DNA of 37,507 nt, from the NCBI GenBank assembly GCA_025930495.1, contig JAICOU010000009.1, forward strand, positions 1 through 37,507, in the 5' to 3' direction. Origin of the DNA: Nitrososphaeraceae archaeon. GTDB lineage: Archaea; Thermoproteota; Nitrososphaeria; Nitrososphaerales; Nitrosopumilaceae. Below, in pieces: positions 27,494 through 36,093 of this stretch (its first letter is position 1; each line of letters starts with the position of its first letter). Under the pieces are notes generated by a model. It saw only the letters and a list, made by a program, of their open reading frames with translations, was not told where the DNA came from and did no database searches. A program made the position numbers and the translations under genes.

Positions 27494-28126
27494 ATGGTCA
27501 ATAAGGGTTTTCCAAAATTTGGAATGTCACAAGCAGGTGCATATGTTGCTGCACTAAAAAATTATAATTTACCAGATTTTATTTTAGTATTAATTTCAAA
27601 AGAATGTAAATCAGAACTTCTAGAAAGAGGACGAATAGATGATAGATTACAGAGTATGAATGATGAGGCCTTGGAACTTTTACATAAAGTATTTGTCGGA
27701 TGTGAAGAAGATAGTGCAGGGAAATATGCACAGTATAGATTCTATGCATATGTTTCTAGCATGTACCATAAATGTGAAGTTTTAGTAAATGAAACAATCC
27801 CAGGAGCCAGTGGAACAAATCATAAAATTCCTGTTGCTGTTAAAAACAATGGAATGTATATTGCAGTTGCGCATAACAAAGCAACTGGAAACCCTGTAAA
27901 CAAAAAAGAAACCATACGATTCTATGAAATGGTTGATGACATTAAGAAAGGAGATCATGGAACTATGTTAAATGATGCAATTTATGGTTCTTCAGTGGGA
28001 TTTAGAGGCGATGCTTTAGTTGAGCTTGAAAACTTGAGCAAATCCAGAACACATGATACTGAAAATAAGCTTGATTTCAAGACTGCAAATTTTGAAAATA
28101 ATATTTATTCAGTAACAAAGTGTTAA
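27494..28126 (+). CDS. Conserved-looking hypothetical protein
   Basis: 210-aa ORF with codon usage like its neighbours; no family recognised. Confidence 0.6.
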   Translation: MVNKGFPKFGMSQAGAYVAALKNYNLPDFILVLISKECKSELLERGRIDDRLQSMNDEALELLHKVFVGCEEDSAGKYAQYRFYAYVSSMYHKCEVLVNETIPGASGTNHKIPVAVKNNGMYIAVAHNKATGNPVNKKETIRFYEMVDDIKKGDHGTMLNDAIYGSSVGFRGDALVELENLSKSRTHDTENKLDFKTANFENNIYSVTKC

Positions 28127-28144
28127 ATTCAATCTACAGAAAAT

Positions 28145-28714
28145 TTATTTCGTTTTTAAATTAGATGTGTTGATTGTAAGAAACATTGGTTTTCCTTCTG
28201 TTTTTTCAAAGTTTGCTCCATATTGCTCAAAATGTAATTGATCGTAGAAATGTTTGGTCCAAATCTCATGAACATCTTCAATGAATTTTTTGTGTCCGGA
28301 TGCTCGTAAAAGCTCATGTGCCAATACATGAGAAACAGTAGTACAGTTTTTTTCTGCAAGAAACAATGTGTCAGAAGGATCTTGTGGAGGTTGCCACCAA
28401 ACCATACCAAAGTTTTCAGCATGGTATCCTTCACATGTACAGTCAGTCCAAAGCGGTTTAAAATGACAAAGATAGAAATGGTAAATTTGAGTTCCTCTCT
28501 GTTGATGATCTTTAAGGAGTGTATGTGTATCTAATTTTTGAAATAAACTTCTTGGTTTTGTAATTAATTCATCACATTGAATTTCAAAATCTCTGCCAAA
28601 TTTTTCTTTTATCCAAACTTTGTAAAAATTTGCCATTTGTTTTACATAGTCAAATTCTAGCTTACGTTTTTCACGATCCTCTTCTTTTACAACAAAAATA
28701 AAATGTAAAATCAT
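28145..28714 (-). CDS. Hypothetical protein with HELLRASGH motif
   Basis: 189-aa ORF; SHVLAHELLRASGHKKFIEDVHEIWTKH. Confidence 0.6.
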   Translation of the reverse strand: MILHFIFVVKEEDREKRKLEFDYVKQMANFYKVWIKEKFGRDFEIQCDELITKPRSLFQKLDTHTLLKDHQQRGTQIYHFYLCHFKPLWTDCTCEGYHAENFGMVWWQPPQDPSDTLFLAEKNCTTVSHVLAHELLRASGHKKFIEDVHEIWTKHFYDQLHFEQYGANFEKTEGKPMFLTINTSNLKTK

Positions 28715-28732
28715 GATAAGAAAAAAGAGTGT

Positions 28733-28972
28733 TTATGATTGGCCTTCTATACCCATGAGGGTTAGTGTAGATCGAATCTTCTCAATTTTTCTGATTTTCC
28801 AAGTAATTGTTTCTCTAAGTTTTTCAACAGTATCAGACTCAATCTTGGCCAAGATATCATATGCTCCGAAAGTACCATGGACTTCCTTCACACCATCTAG
28901 ACCCTTGAGTTGCTGTATGATAGCTTCTTCAGAACCTAGTTCACAGTTTATTAAAACATAAGCTGTTGCCAT
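28733..28972 (-). CDS. Stand-alone Lrp/AsnC-type ligand-binding domain protein
   Basis: MATAYVLINCELGSEEAIIQQLKGLDGVKEVHGTFGAYDILAKIESDTVEKLRETI; no HTH. Confidence 0.87.
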   Translation of the reverse strand: MATAYVLINCELGSEEAIIQQLKGLDGVKEVHGTFGAYDILAKIESDTVEKLRETITWKIRKIEKIRSTLTLMGIEGQS

Positions 28973-29020
28973 ATATTCATTAAATGAGTCGACTATATCA
29001 ATAAACCGATTATGCCGAAT

Positions 29021-29446
29021 TTAGTTTTGAGAAATATCAATAATAGCATCCCAGATATGCTTTGGGACAGGCATTACAGATAATCTAGAAATACGAATAA
29101 GTTCCCAATTTTGAAATATTTTCTGTTTTTTTATCTCATCTAAAGTTACTGGTCGTTTTAATGATTTTTTATATTTGACATCAACTGCAATGAATCGTTT
29201 ATTGTCTTCTTTTGGATTAGGATATGGTTCTGAAACTATTTCCATAATACCAACTACTTGTCTCTCATCACCAGTGTGATAAAATAAAACAAGATCACCA
29301 TCTTTCATTTCTCGCATATGTTTTAGGGCTAGATTGTTATGAACTCCATCCCAAATTGTTTTTTTATCTTTTTTTAGAGTTTCAAAATTGTATCCTCTAG
29401 GTCCACCTGGTTCTTGTTTGGCTAACCAATAGTTTACCATTTTCAT
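29021..29446 (-). CDS. EVE (PUA-like) domain protein
   Basis: YWLAKQEPGGPRGYNFETLKKDKKTIWDGVHNNLALKHMREMKDGDLVLFYHTGDERQVVGI. Confidence 0.85.
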   Translation of the reverse strand: MKMVNYWLAKQEPGGPRGYNFETLKKDKKTIWDGVHNNLALKHMREMKDGDLVLFYHTGDERQVVGIMEIVSEPYPNPKEDNKRFIAVDVKYKKSLKRPVTLDEIKKQKIFQNWELIRISRLSVMPVPKHIWDAIIDISQN

Positions 29447-29496
29447 AGATCATATCATTGTGGGATGTTTTATGTTTTTGAAAATTTGTAAATGTT

Positions 29497-29659
29497 CCCC
29501 GGTTCTGACTCGCGCAAGATCATTGGTAATTTTAGCCTAAACCTCCTTGGGTTTTCTAACCGGGGTTGCCCATCTTGTAGCACACCTGGGTGAATTAGAA
29601 ATCATTGGTATCAATACGATCAGCGTCATCCTAATCCGTCTGTGTGCCTGCTCTTGGGC
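29497..29659 (-). ncRNA. Candidate structured non-coding RNA of unknown class
   Basis: GC-rich island with nested perfect helices CCCCGGTT/AACCGGGG (29497-29504/29558-29565), GCCCA/TGGGC (29568-29572/29655-29659), GCACAC/GTGTGC (29580-29585/29642-29647) and a 7-bp helix 29592-29598/29631-29637 that has G-U on minus but A-C on plus. Confidence 0.6.
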
Positions 29660-29831
29660 GTTTAAGTATAGATTTAGCTATGCTAAAAACTATTGATCTA
29701 TAACATCTCAAAGAATCAAAGTCATTAAGCACAAATTCTAAAGGGAACGCCTGGGACATAATTAAAAAAGAGAACTAGCAAATATAGAAAAAATACAGTC
29801 AAAGATACTCAATACAAAATTATCAAAAAAC

Positions 29832-31469
29832 TCAGTCCAATATTAATCCGGAAAGAGAAATCTCAAATCCCACTACAGGAACACGTATCTTGTAGTTTTC
29901 AATTGTTTTTGAATTAATCTCTCCTATAATTCCAATTGTCTTACCATGAACTGAAATCGAAGCTGTTCTTCCTTCCTCAAAAATTGGATGTGAAAAGGTT
30001 TTTGTTTCAATGTCTAGATCAAATCCAGTTTTTAACGCAGATTGTAAAATAGATTTAATTTCAGTAAAAGTTGAATCCTGATGTGCGCTGATTCCTGCAA
30101 AACTAGTTATTTCATTAATTGGATTCCCTTGAGAAAAAATAGTTCCCGTCTCAAATAATTTCTGAGGATAAGATGTATGAATATTTCTGGAGAGATTTTC
30201 CAATAATCCTGGAAGAATAGAATCGCGCAAAATTGTATGTTCTTGACTTTTAGAGTCCAATACTGAGATCATGTTAATTGGTTCTCTGTTTGTCATCTCA
30301 TAAAGAACTCTTTTACTTGTCAAGCTTGAATTGAGTGCTTCAGTATATCCAAGTCCAATCATTATCAGACTAAGTGATTTTAGTTTTATTGATATTGGAT
30401 TTGTTTGCCCCAAAGTTTGAGATGGAGATAAAATAGGCTCTAAATTTTGTATTCCATAACCTAGAGTAACTTCTTCAACTAAATCCATTGGACCAAAGAT
30501 ATCAAAACGATATGAAGGAATACTGCAAACAATATTTTTTCCTTTTAAAGTAGCATCCAATCTTGACTTTTTAAGAGAAGAAATAATTTGAGAATTAGTA
30601 AGATTCAATCCAAGCATTTGATTGATTAGAACTGAATTAATCAATATTTTCTTTGGTTCTAATTTTGGTGAAGTATTTTTAGAACCAGAAATTTTTGTGG
30701 ACACTAGAGTAAACCCAGCAGTCTGAAGTATGGTTGCAACAACAGAAAGCATGTCTTCTGCATCATCTTTGTTAATCCCAGTAACTTCAACAAAGAGGTT
30801 TCTTGTTTTTGTTGTAACAGTGGTTATTGCTGCATTAATTATTGGTGGAAAAGATATGGTTTGTTTTTTTGAATCTAAAATAAGCGGAACTAGAGGAGAA
30901 TTTCCAAGAATTGCTCCATAATCTTGGCCTACATCAGTATTATCAAGAATCTCAGATATTGTGAGTTCCTTATCAGAGTTTAATGGTACAAATCTGTGAT
31001 CTCTTTTAGTAGTAGTATATCTCAGTGGAAAAGAGACTTTATCTAAATCATGAATTCCAATAGAAGATTTTTTTCTCTTTCTTCCAATTCCAAAATGAAG
31101 GTCTTCTTGCATTGCCATCAGTTGTTTGATCATAGTATCATCAATTCTACCATTTTTTGCAATAATTCCAGTTACAAATGATCTGATTTTACTTACAGAT
31201 TGTTCTACATGAATTACATAATCATTTGATTTTTTGATGTTTAATTTTATGGCTCCAGTTTTAATTCCAAACAAACCCTGTAAGCCAAGTGCAATTCCTA
31301 AATCAGTAGAGTAATCAGGTCTATTGGGGCTATACTCCACTCTAACTAGATCTTTGTCTTCAGATTCAATATCCAACCCAAGAAAAGGAAGGGAATCAGA
31401 AATTTGTTTTTTTGAAACTTTTCCAAGTAATTTTTGAAGTCTAGAATAAGATAATTCAACTACTGGCAT
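29832..31469 (-). CDS. pheT: Phenylalanyl-tRNA synthetase beta subunit
   Basis: VEYSPNRPDYSTDLGIALGLQGL, SIGIHDLDKV, PSYRFDIFGPMDLVEEVTLGYG. Confidence 0.93.
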   Translation of the reverse strand: MPVVELSYSRLQKLLGKVSKKQISDSLPFLGLDIESEDKDLVRVEYSPNRPDYSTDLGIALGLQGLFGIKTGAIKLNIKKSNDYVIHVEQSVSKIRSFVTGIIAKNGRIDDTMIKQLMAMQEDLHFGIGRKRKKSSIGIHDLDKVSFPLRYTTTKRDHRFVPLNSDKELTISEILDNTDVGQDYGAILGNSPLVPLILDSKKQTISFPPIINAAITTVTTKTRNLFVEVTGINKDDAEDMLSVVATILQTAGFTLVSTKISGSKNTSPKLEPKKILINSVLINQMLGLNLTNSQIISSLKKSRLDATLKGKNIVCSIPSYRFDIFGPMDLVEEVTLGYGIQNLEPILSPSQTLGQTNPISIKLKSLSLIMIGLGYTEALNSSLTSKRVLYEMTNREPINMISVLDSKSQEHTILRDSILPGLLENLSRNIHTSYPQKLFETGTIFSQGNPINEITSFAGISAHQDSTFTEIKSILQSALKTGFDLDIETKTFSHPIFEEGRTASISVHGKTIGIIGEINSKTIENYKIRVPVVGFEISLSGLILD

Positions 31470-32848
31470 TTTGTTGCGCTCCTCAACCAGCTCAAATTAT
31501 TGTTGTAAAATTCTCTAACATCATCCAATCCATATTTTAGCATTGCAATTCTTTCAATACCTCCACCCCAAGCTAGAACAGGTTTAGTTATTCCAAGTGG
31601 TTTTGTTACTTCAGGTCTAAAAATTCCCATACCAAATAGCTCTACCCACTTTTCTAATCTATCATTATACACCATTGTTTGCAGAGACGGTTCTGTATAA
31701 GGAAAAAATGTTGGCCAAAATTTTATTTTTGTGATGCCAATTCTCCTATAAAATTCTCGTTGTATTCCCATTAAATCACGCAGAGTTGCATTTTTTCCAA
31801 TTACAACACCTTCAATCTGATTAAATTCCACAAGATGTTTGTAACTTACTTTTTCATTTCTAAATACACGTCCAAGCGAGAATACTCTAGCTTCATCAGG
31901 TTTATTTTCTGCAAGATGTTTGATGGTCACACATGTTGTATGTGTTCGAAGAACCATTTTTCTTGCTTCGTTAATGTCCCAATAATATCGCCAATTTTTT
32001 TTGTGAGATTCAGAAATTTTTCTAATTTGTTCCGAAGTTCCAATTTTTTTGGCAGATAATCCATCAAGATAAAATGTGTCTTGTAATTCTCTTGCAGGAT
32101 GATCTTGTGGAGTAAACAGTGCATCAAAATTCCAAAAGCTAGGTTGAGCCATACTGCCAATAATTTCTGTAAAACCTAATGTAACAAAAATTTCACGTAT
32201 TTCATCAATTGTATCTTTAAGAGGATGAGTTCTGGCAACAAATACAACGGGTACTTTGGATTCAACATCTATTGCGCTTGATGAACTAGTTATTTCAATT
32301 GATTTGGCATTTTCTGTTAATGATACTTCTTTTGTCTTAATTATGTCCTCAACTATAAAATCAGGTCTTTTCAAAATACTAGGTAAATCATCGATATCAA
32401 TCTCATTTTTAGATATTTTATTTTCTCCAATTTGTTTTAGAGTTTTTTCTCCTGGAAGTTCAGAAGGATAGTTTTTTAGAAAAATTTTATCTTCGGATGT
32501 ATCTACCCAGTTATTTTTTCTTGCCAAGCCCATAGCAGGACCAAAAACAGAACCAAGTTCTGTTTGTAAATCTTGTAATTTTTTTGATTCATTTTTTAGT
32601 AAATCAAGCAATCTTCTTTCAGGTAATCCTTTGTGAAACGATTCCAATCCATTTTTTCCAAGAGATATGTTAATGGTTTGAGATTCATTTACAATAGCTA
32701 ATTCTTTTAGTTTAAGCCACTCTATTCCTCTTCGAATTTGATCAGGGGATAGATTAGTAGATTTTTCAAGATTTTCAGGAGTTTGCTTTGGATTGTTTTT
32801 TAATGAGGTGATGATTTTTTTTTCAATTTCATGAAAGACTTGTGACAT
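31460..32848 (-). CDS. pheS: Phenylalanyl-tRNA synthetase alpha subunit
   Basis: HPLKDTIDEIREIFVTLGF, DALFTPQDHPARELQDTFYL, LRTHTTCVTIKHLA, WPTFFPYTEPSLQT, LAWGGGIERIAMLKYGLDDVREFY; overlaps pheT by 10 nt. Confidence 0.95.
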   Translation of the reverse strand: MSQVFHEIEKKIITSLKNNPKQTPENLEKSTNLSPDQIRRGIEWLKLKELAIVNESQTINISLGKNGLESFHKGLPERRLLDLLKNESKKLQDLQTELGSVFGPAMGLARKNNWVDTSEDKIFLKNYPSELPGEKTLKQIGENKISKNEIDIDDLPSILKRPDFIVEDIIKTKEVSLTENAKSIEITSSSSAIDVESKVPVVFVARTHPLKDTIDEIREIFVTLGFTEIIGSMAQPSFWNFDALFTPQDHPARELQDTFYLDGLSAKKIGTSEQIRKISESHKKNWRYYWDINEARKMVLRTHTTCVTIKHLAENKPDEARVFSLGRVFRNEKVSYKHLVEFNQIEGVVIGKNATLRDLMGIQREFYRRIGITKIKFWPTFFPYTEPSLQTMVYNDRLEKWVELFGMGIFRPEVTKPLGITKPVLAWGGGIERIAMLKYGLDDVREFYNNNLSWLRSATKCQ

Positions 32849-32899
32849 CAGCAGAAAGACTGAAAAAGACTTTTTAAACCTTAACCTAAGTCAAAATGA

Positions 32900-34012
32900 A
32901 TGTCAGCTGACGACTTTATTGTGACTCCTTGGCATGTTGAAGGGGATATAGATTATGATAAACTAATCAAAAAATTTGGAACCGAAAAAATCTCATCAGA
33001 AATCCTAAAGAGAATCAAAAAAATCACAGGTGAAGACCATTTTATGTTAAGAAGAGGGGTTTTCTTTTCTCACAGAGAAATGAATAGAATTTTAGATGAT
33101 TATGAAAAAGGTAAAAAATTTTTTCTATATACGGGTAGAGGACCATCAGGTCATACACATATTGGCCATTTAGTTCCATGGGTATTTTCAAAATGGCTTC
33201 AAGACAAATTTGGTGTGAATATGTACTTTCAACTTACAGACGATGAAAAATTTTATTCGAAACAGGATCTTACTTTAGAAGATACAAGTAAATTTGCATA
33301 TGAAAATGCACTTGATTTTATTGCATTAGGGTTTAAACCAAACAATACAAAGATAATTATCAATACAAAAAATATTCAAACTCTATATCCCATTGCTGCA
33401 CAAGTAGCAAAAAAAATTAATTTTTCAAATACAAAAGCAGTGTTTGGATTTACAAATGAAACTAATATTGGTATGATATTTTATACATCATTACAGTCTG
33501 CACCTTGCTTTATTGAAGATAAACCGGTTTTGATTCCTTTAGGAGTTGATCAAGATCCTCATTTTAGATTAACTAGAGATGTTGCTCCAAAAATTGGAAA
33601 ACCAAAACCAGCTTTAATTCACAATATTATGATTCCAAGATTATCAGGACCTGGAGGGAAAATGTCAGCTTCAGATGAGAATGGAACTATTTACACAACT
33701 GATTCTCCAAATACAGTCAAGAAGAAGATTAACAAACATGCATTTTCTGGTGGTCAATCAGATATTGAACAACATAGAAAACTTGGTGGAAATCCAGATA
33801 TTGATGTATCTTATCAATATCTTAGAATATTTTTTGAACCGGATGATAATAAATTAAAATCAATTCATGATGATTATAAATCAGGAAAGATGTTGACTGG
33901 TGAATTAAAAGCAATTTTGATTGAAAAAATAAATGAATTTCTTGCAGTTCATCAGGTAAAAAGAGAAAAAGCAAAAGATCACATAGATCAATTTCTTTTT
34001 GAGAATAAATGA
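32900..34012 (+). CDS. trpS: Tryptophanyl-tRNA synthetase (archaeal/eukaryotic type)
   Basis: FFLYTGRGPSGHTHIGHLVPW, MYFQLTDDEKFY, LIPLGVDQDPHFRLTRDVA, GGKMSASDENGTIYTTD. Confidence 0.95.
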   Translation: MSADDFIVTPWHVEGDIDYDKLIKKFGTEKISSEILKRIKKITGEDHFMLRRGVFFSHREMNRILDDYEKGKKFFLYTGRGPSGHTHIGHLVPWVFSKWLQDKFGVNMYFQLTDDEKFYSKQDLTLEDTSKFAYENALDFIALGFKPNNTKIIINTKNIQTLYPIAAQVAKKINFSNTKAVFGFTNETNIGMIFYTSLQSAPCFIEDKPVLIPLGVDQDPHFRLTRDVAPKIGKPKPALIHNIMIPRLSGPGGKMSASDENGTIYTTDSPNTVKKKINKHAFSGGQSDIEQHRKLGGNPDIDVSYQYLRIFFEPDDNKLKSIHDDYKSGKMLTGELKAILIEKINEFLAVHQVKREKAKDHIDQFLFENK

Positions 34013-34290
34013 AAATCAAAGTTAGTTGTGATGATAAATATGAGGCTCAAAAGCTATCTAGTTTGCTTTTTATCAAAGATGCAAACGAGACTTTCATTAC
34101 AGCAATTTTAAACATAGTTGGTAATGAGTTAGTTGTTGCATTAAAAGACAAATCAGCTCACAGTATTCTTCTAAAGGATGAAATACATGTAGAAGTGTTT
34201 GCAGATTTTATTCAATCAGTAATAGATAAAGAACACAAAATAGTGTCCACTACGATTTTTGGACAAGATGTAGAAATTGTAAAGGGATGA
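34009..34290 (+). CDS. Hypothetical 93-aa protein, translationally coupled to trpS
   Basis: ATG at 34009 overlaps trpS TGA (ATGA); no family confidently recognised. Confidence 0.6.
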   Translation: MKIKVSCDDKYEAQKLSSLLFIKDANETFITAILNIVGNELVVALKDKSAHSILLKDEIHVEVFADFIQSVIDKEHKIVSTTIFGQDVEIVKG

Positions 34291-34292
34291 AA

Positions 34293-34376
34293 TTAGGCTG
34301 AAAATATTGTATAAATTGCAACAATTCCAACCATTACAATAAGACTGATCCCTAATGCTTTAGAGTCATTATCCAT
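34293..34376 (-). CDS. 27-aa single-TM microprotein
   Basis: MDNDSKALGISLIVMVGIVAIYTIFSA*; below ORF-track cut-off. Confidence 0.5.
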   Translation of the reverse strand: MDNDSKALGISLIVMVGIVAIYTIFSA

Positions 34377-34440
34377 AGTTTTAAAACGGAATTATTATAA
34401 TTAAAGTGTTAATAAATTCTCAAAAATGATTTTGAATAGA

Positions 34441-35124
34441 TCATCTAGGAAAGTATCTGCTTTTTTTATTCAGAGTTTTTGCTTTTTTGGGTTCAGTTTT
34501 GGCTTGGGGTTGTCTAATCTCATTACAGTTTAAACAAAGAACTCTCAAATCTTTCTTGGCCAATTCTGGTTCAGAGATATACTTACCCCATGAAGATGCA
34601 AACCCTCCTCTGCGTATACTGTCAAATGCGTCTTCATCATTAATATGATTAAAGCCTAAAGCTCTTTCGTCTTTAAATCCACAGCTAGAACATGTTTTGC
34701 CTCCTAGAATTTCAAATAATTTTTCTTTTAGAGAAGAATAGAACTTTTCAGAACCATTAGAATAGAAACTCTCTGTCTTTTTTAGGAATTTTTCACTTTT
34801 AGATTTACTTGTTCTAAAATCATCTTGGCGAGATCTTGAAGGTCTTTCATCTCTGGAATATCTATCTCCAGATTCTTGTGGTTTATGTTTTTGAAAACAT
34901 TCACTGCAATAGACAGATCTGTTAAATTTTGGTTCAAATGGTATTTGACATTCATCTCCACAATCGTCACATGTCACAGTATGCATTTCTGGTTTTCTTT
35001 CATCTCTGGAATTTCTGTAAGATCGTAAACGTTCATCATCTCTAAAATTTCTACTTGAAGTTTGTTTAGATTTTGAATACCTATCAAATTTTTTGTCAGA
35101 GTATTTTGCTTTGTATAGATCCAT
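34441..35124 (-). CDS. CxxC-x17-CxxC zinc domain protein with C-terminal HNH-like treble-clef segment
   Basis: CDDCGDECQIPFEPKFNRSVYCSEC (CxxC-x17-CxxC); C-term CSSCGFKDERALGFNHINDEDAFDS...ELAKKDLRVLCLNCNEIR; charged low-complexity linkers. Confidence 0.7.
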   Translation of the reverse strand: MDLYKAKYSDKKFDRYSKSKQTSSRNFRDDERLRSYRNSRDERKPEMHTVTCDDCGDECQIPFEPKFNRSVYCSECFQKHKPQESGDRYSRDERPSRSRQDDFRTSKSKSEKFLKKTESFYSNGSEKFYSSLKEKLFEILGGKTCSSCGFKDERALGFNHINDEDAFDSIRRGGFASSWGKYISEPELAKKDLRVLCLNCNEIRQPQAKTEPKKAKTLNKKSRYFPR

Positions 35125-35201
35125 TTTTCTTATACAGATTCAACACTATTGATTATAGATAGTTAGAGCTTGAATTTGTGCCTAAATTAAAAATTTGTAA
35201 A

Positions 35202-35540
35202 TTAAACTAGGGATTTATCCATTTCAGTTCCCATTATTTCCTGAACTTTAAGAAAATAGAGTCTTGTAGAATATGGCATGTCGTCTAAATTATTATCAAC
35301 TACCATCATAAAGTAACGAACAGCTCGTTTTGAGATATCAAGATTGAATTTCATAGTAAGAATAGGATCTTGTTTAACTTTGATCTTGTCTTGCAGCCAT
35401 GGTGGAGCCATGTCAATTGTTTCTTTGATAATTTTATCATACCAGTAAGAGAGGTTTTCAGGATGTAAACCCTCTTTTAGGTTTGAAACATCAGTATCAA
35501 GTTTTTTCATCATATTGTTTATGATTGCCATAAGGCTCAA
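35202..35540 (-). CDS. Hypothetical helical protein
   Basis: 112-aa ORF; no family recognised. Confidence 0.55.
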   Translation of the reverse strand: MSLMAIINNMMKKLDTDVSNLKEGLHPENLSYWYDKIIKETIDMAPPWLQDKIKVKQDPILTMKFNLDISKRAVRYFMMVVDNNLDDMPYSTRLYFLKVQEIMGTEMDKSLV

Positions 35541-35586
35541 TCCAAAAATATTGTTTTATTACGATTACTCAAACATAGACAATCTT

Positions 35587-36060
35587 CTAGTCAATTGATG
35601 ATAAGTTACCTTCTATGTCTATTTCTGAATTTTTTATTCTAGTAGTAGAAATTCTATTGCCATCTTGTGCCAGAGTCATTGGAACTATTACTATTTTAAC
35701 TGGAGATAGATTTTTTTCTGCACGGAGTTGATTTAAAATTTCGCCTTTATTACCAGTTTCATCACTTACAATCAGAGCCTGTACATTTTCTTCTAAAACA
35801 GCAGGACCAAAATCGTTGTCCAGTTTACTAATTTGAAATGCATTATTTGGGAAATTTGTTTTAATCGTATTCATTAATGTTGCAAATCTTTTGTTATAGT
35901 TATTCAGAGTTTTTTTCCCTCTTTTTTCTGCTAATTCATCACTTGTTAGTCCAATGATCACTTTTGATGAAAGTGAAAATGCTTTTGAAAGTAATGTAAG
36001 ATGACCCTTGTGAATGATATCAAAAGTTCCTCCCATTGCAACAAGAACGAATTCGGACAT
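35587..36060 (-). CDS. Phosphopantetheine adenylyltransferase (archaeal-type nucleotidyltransferase)
   Basis: VAMGGTFDIIHKGHLTLLSKAF (GTFD..HxGH), IGLTSDELAEKRGKK, ISTTRIKNSEID (STTRI). Confidence 0.92.
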   Translation of the reverse strand: MSEFVLVAMGGTFDIIHKGHLTLLSKAFSLSSKVIIGLTSDELAEKRGKKTLNNYNKRFATLMNTIKTNFPNNAFQISKLDNDFGPAVLEENVQALIVSDETGNKGEILNQLRAEKNLSPVKIVIVPMTLAQDGNRISTTRIKNSEIDIEGNLSSID

Positions 36061-36093
36061 ACTATAAGATAGAAAGATATGAAGATAAATCTA

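Noticed and set aside
28156-28434. 92-aa minus ORF overlapping 28145-28714 in another frame
   Set aside because: Same-strand alternate frame of a longer, more plausible ORF.
29497-29659. SRP RNA, RNase P RNA or 5S rRNA as identity of the structured island
   Set aside because: No SRP helix-8 signature (GGAAGG...AGCAG), no RNase P GAGGAAAGUCC-type core and no 5S consensus seen; left as unknown class.
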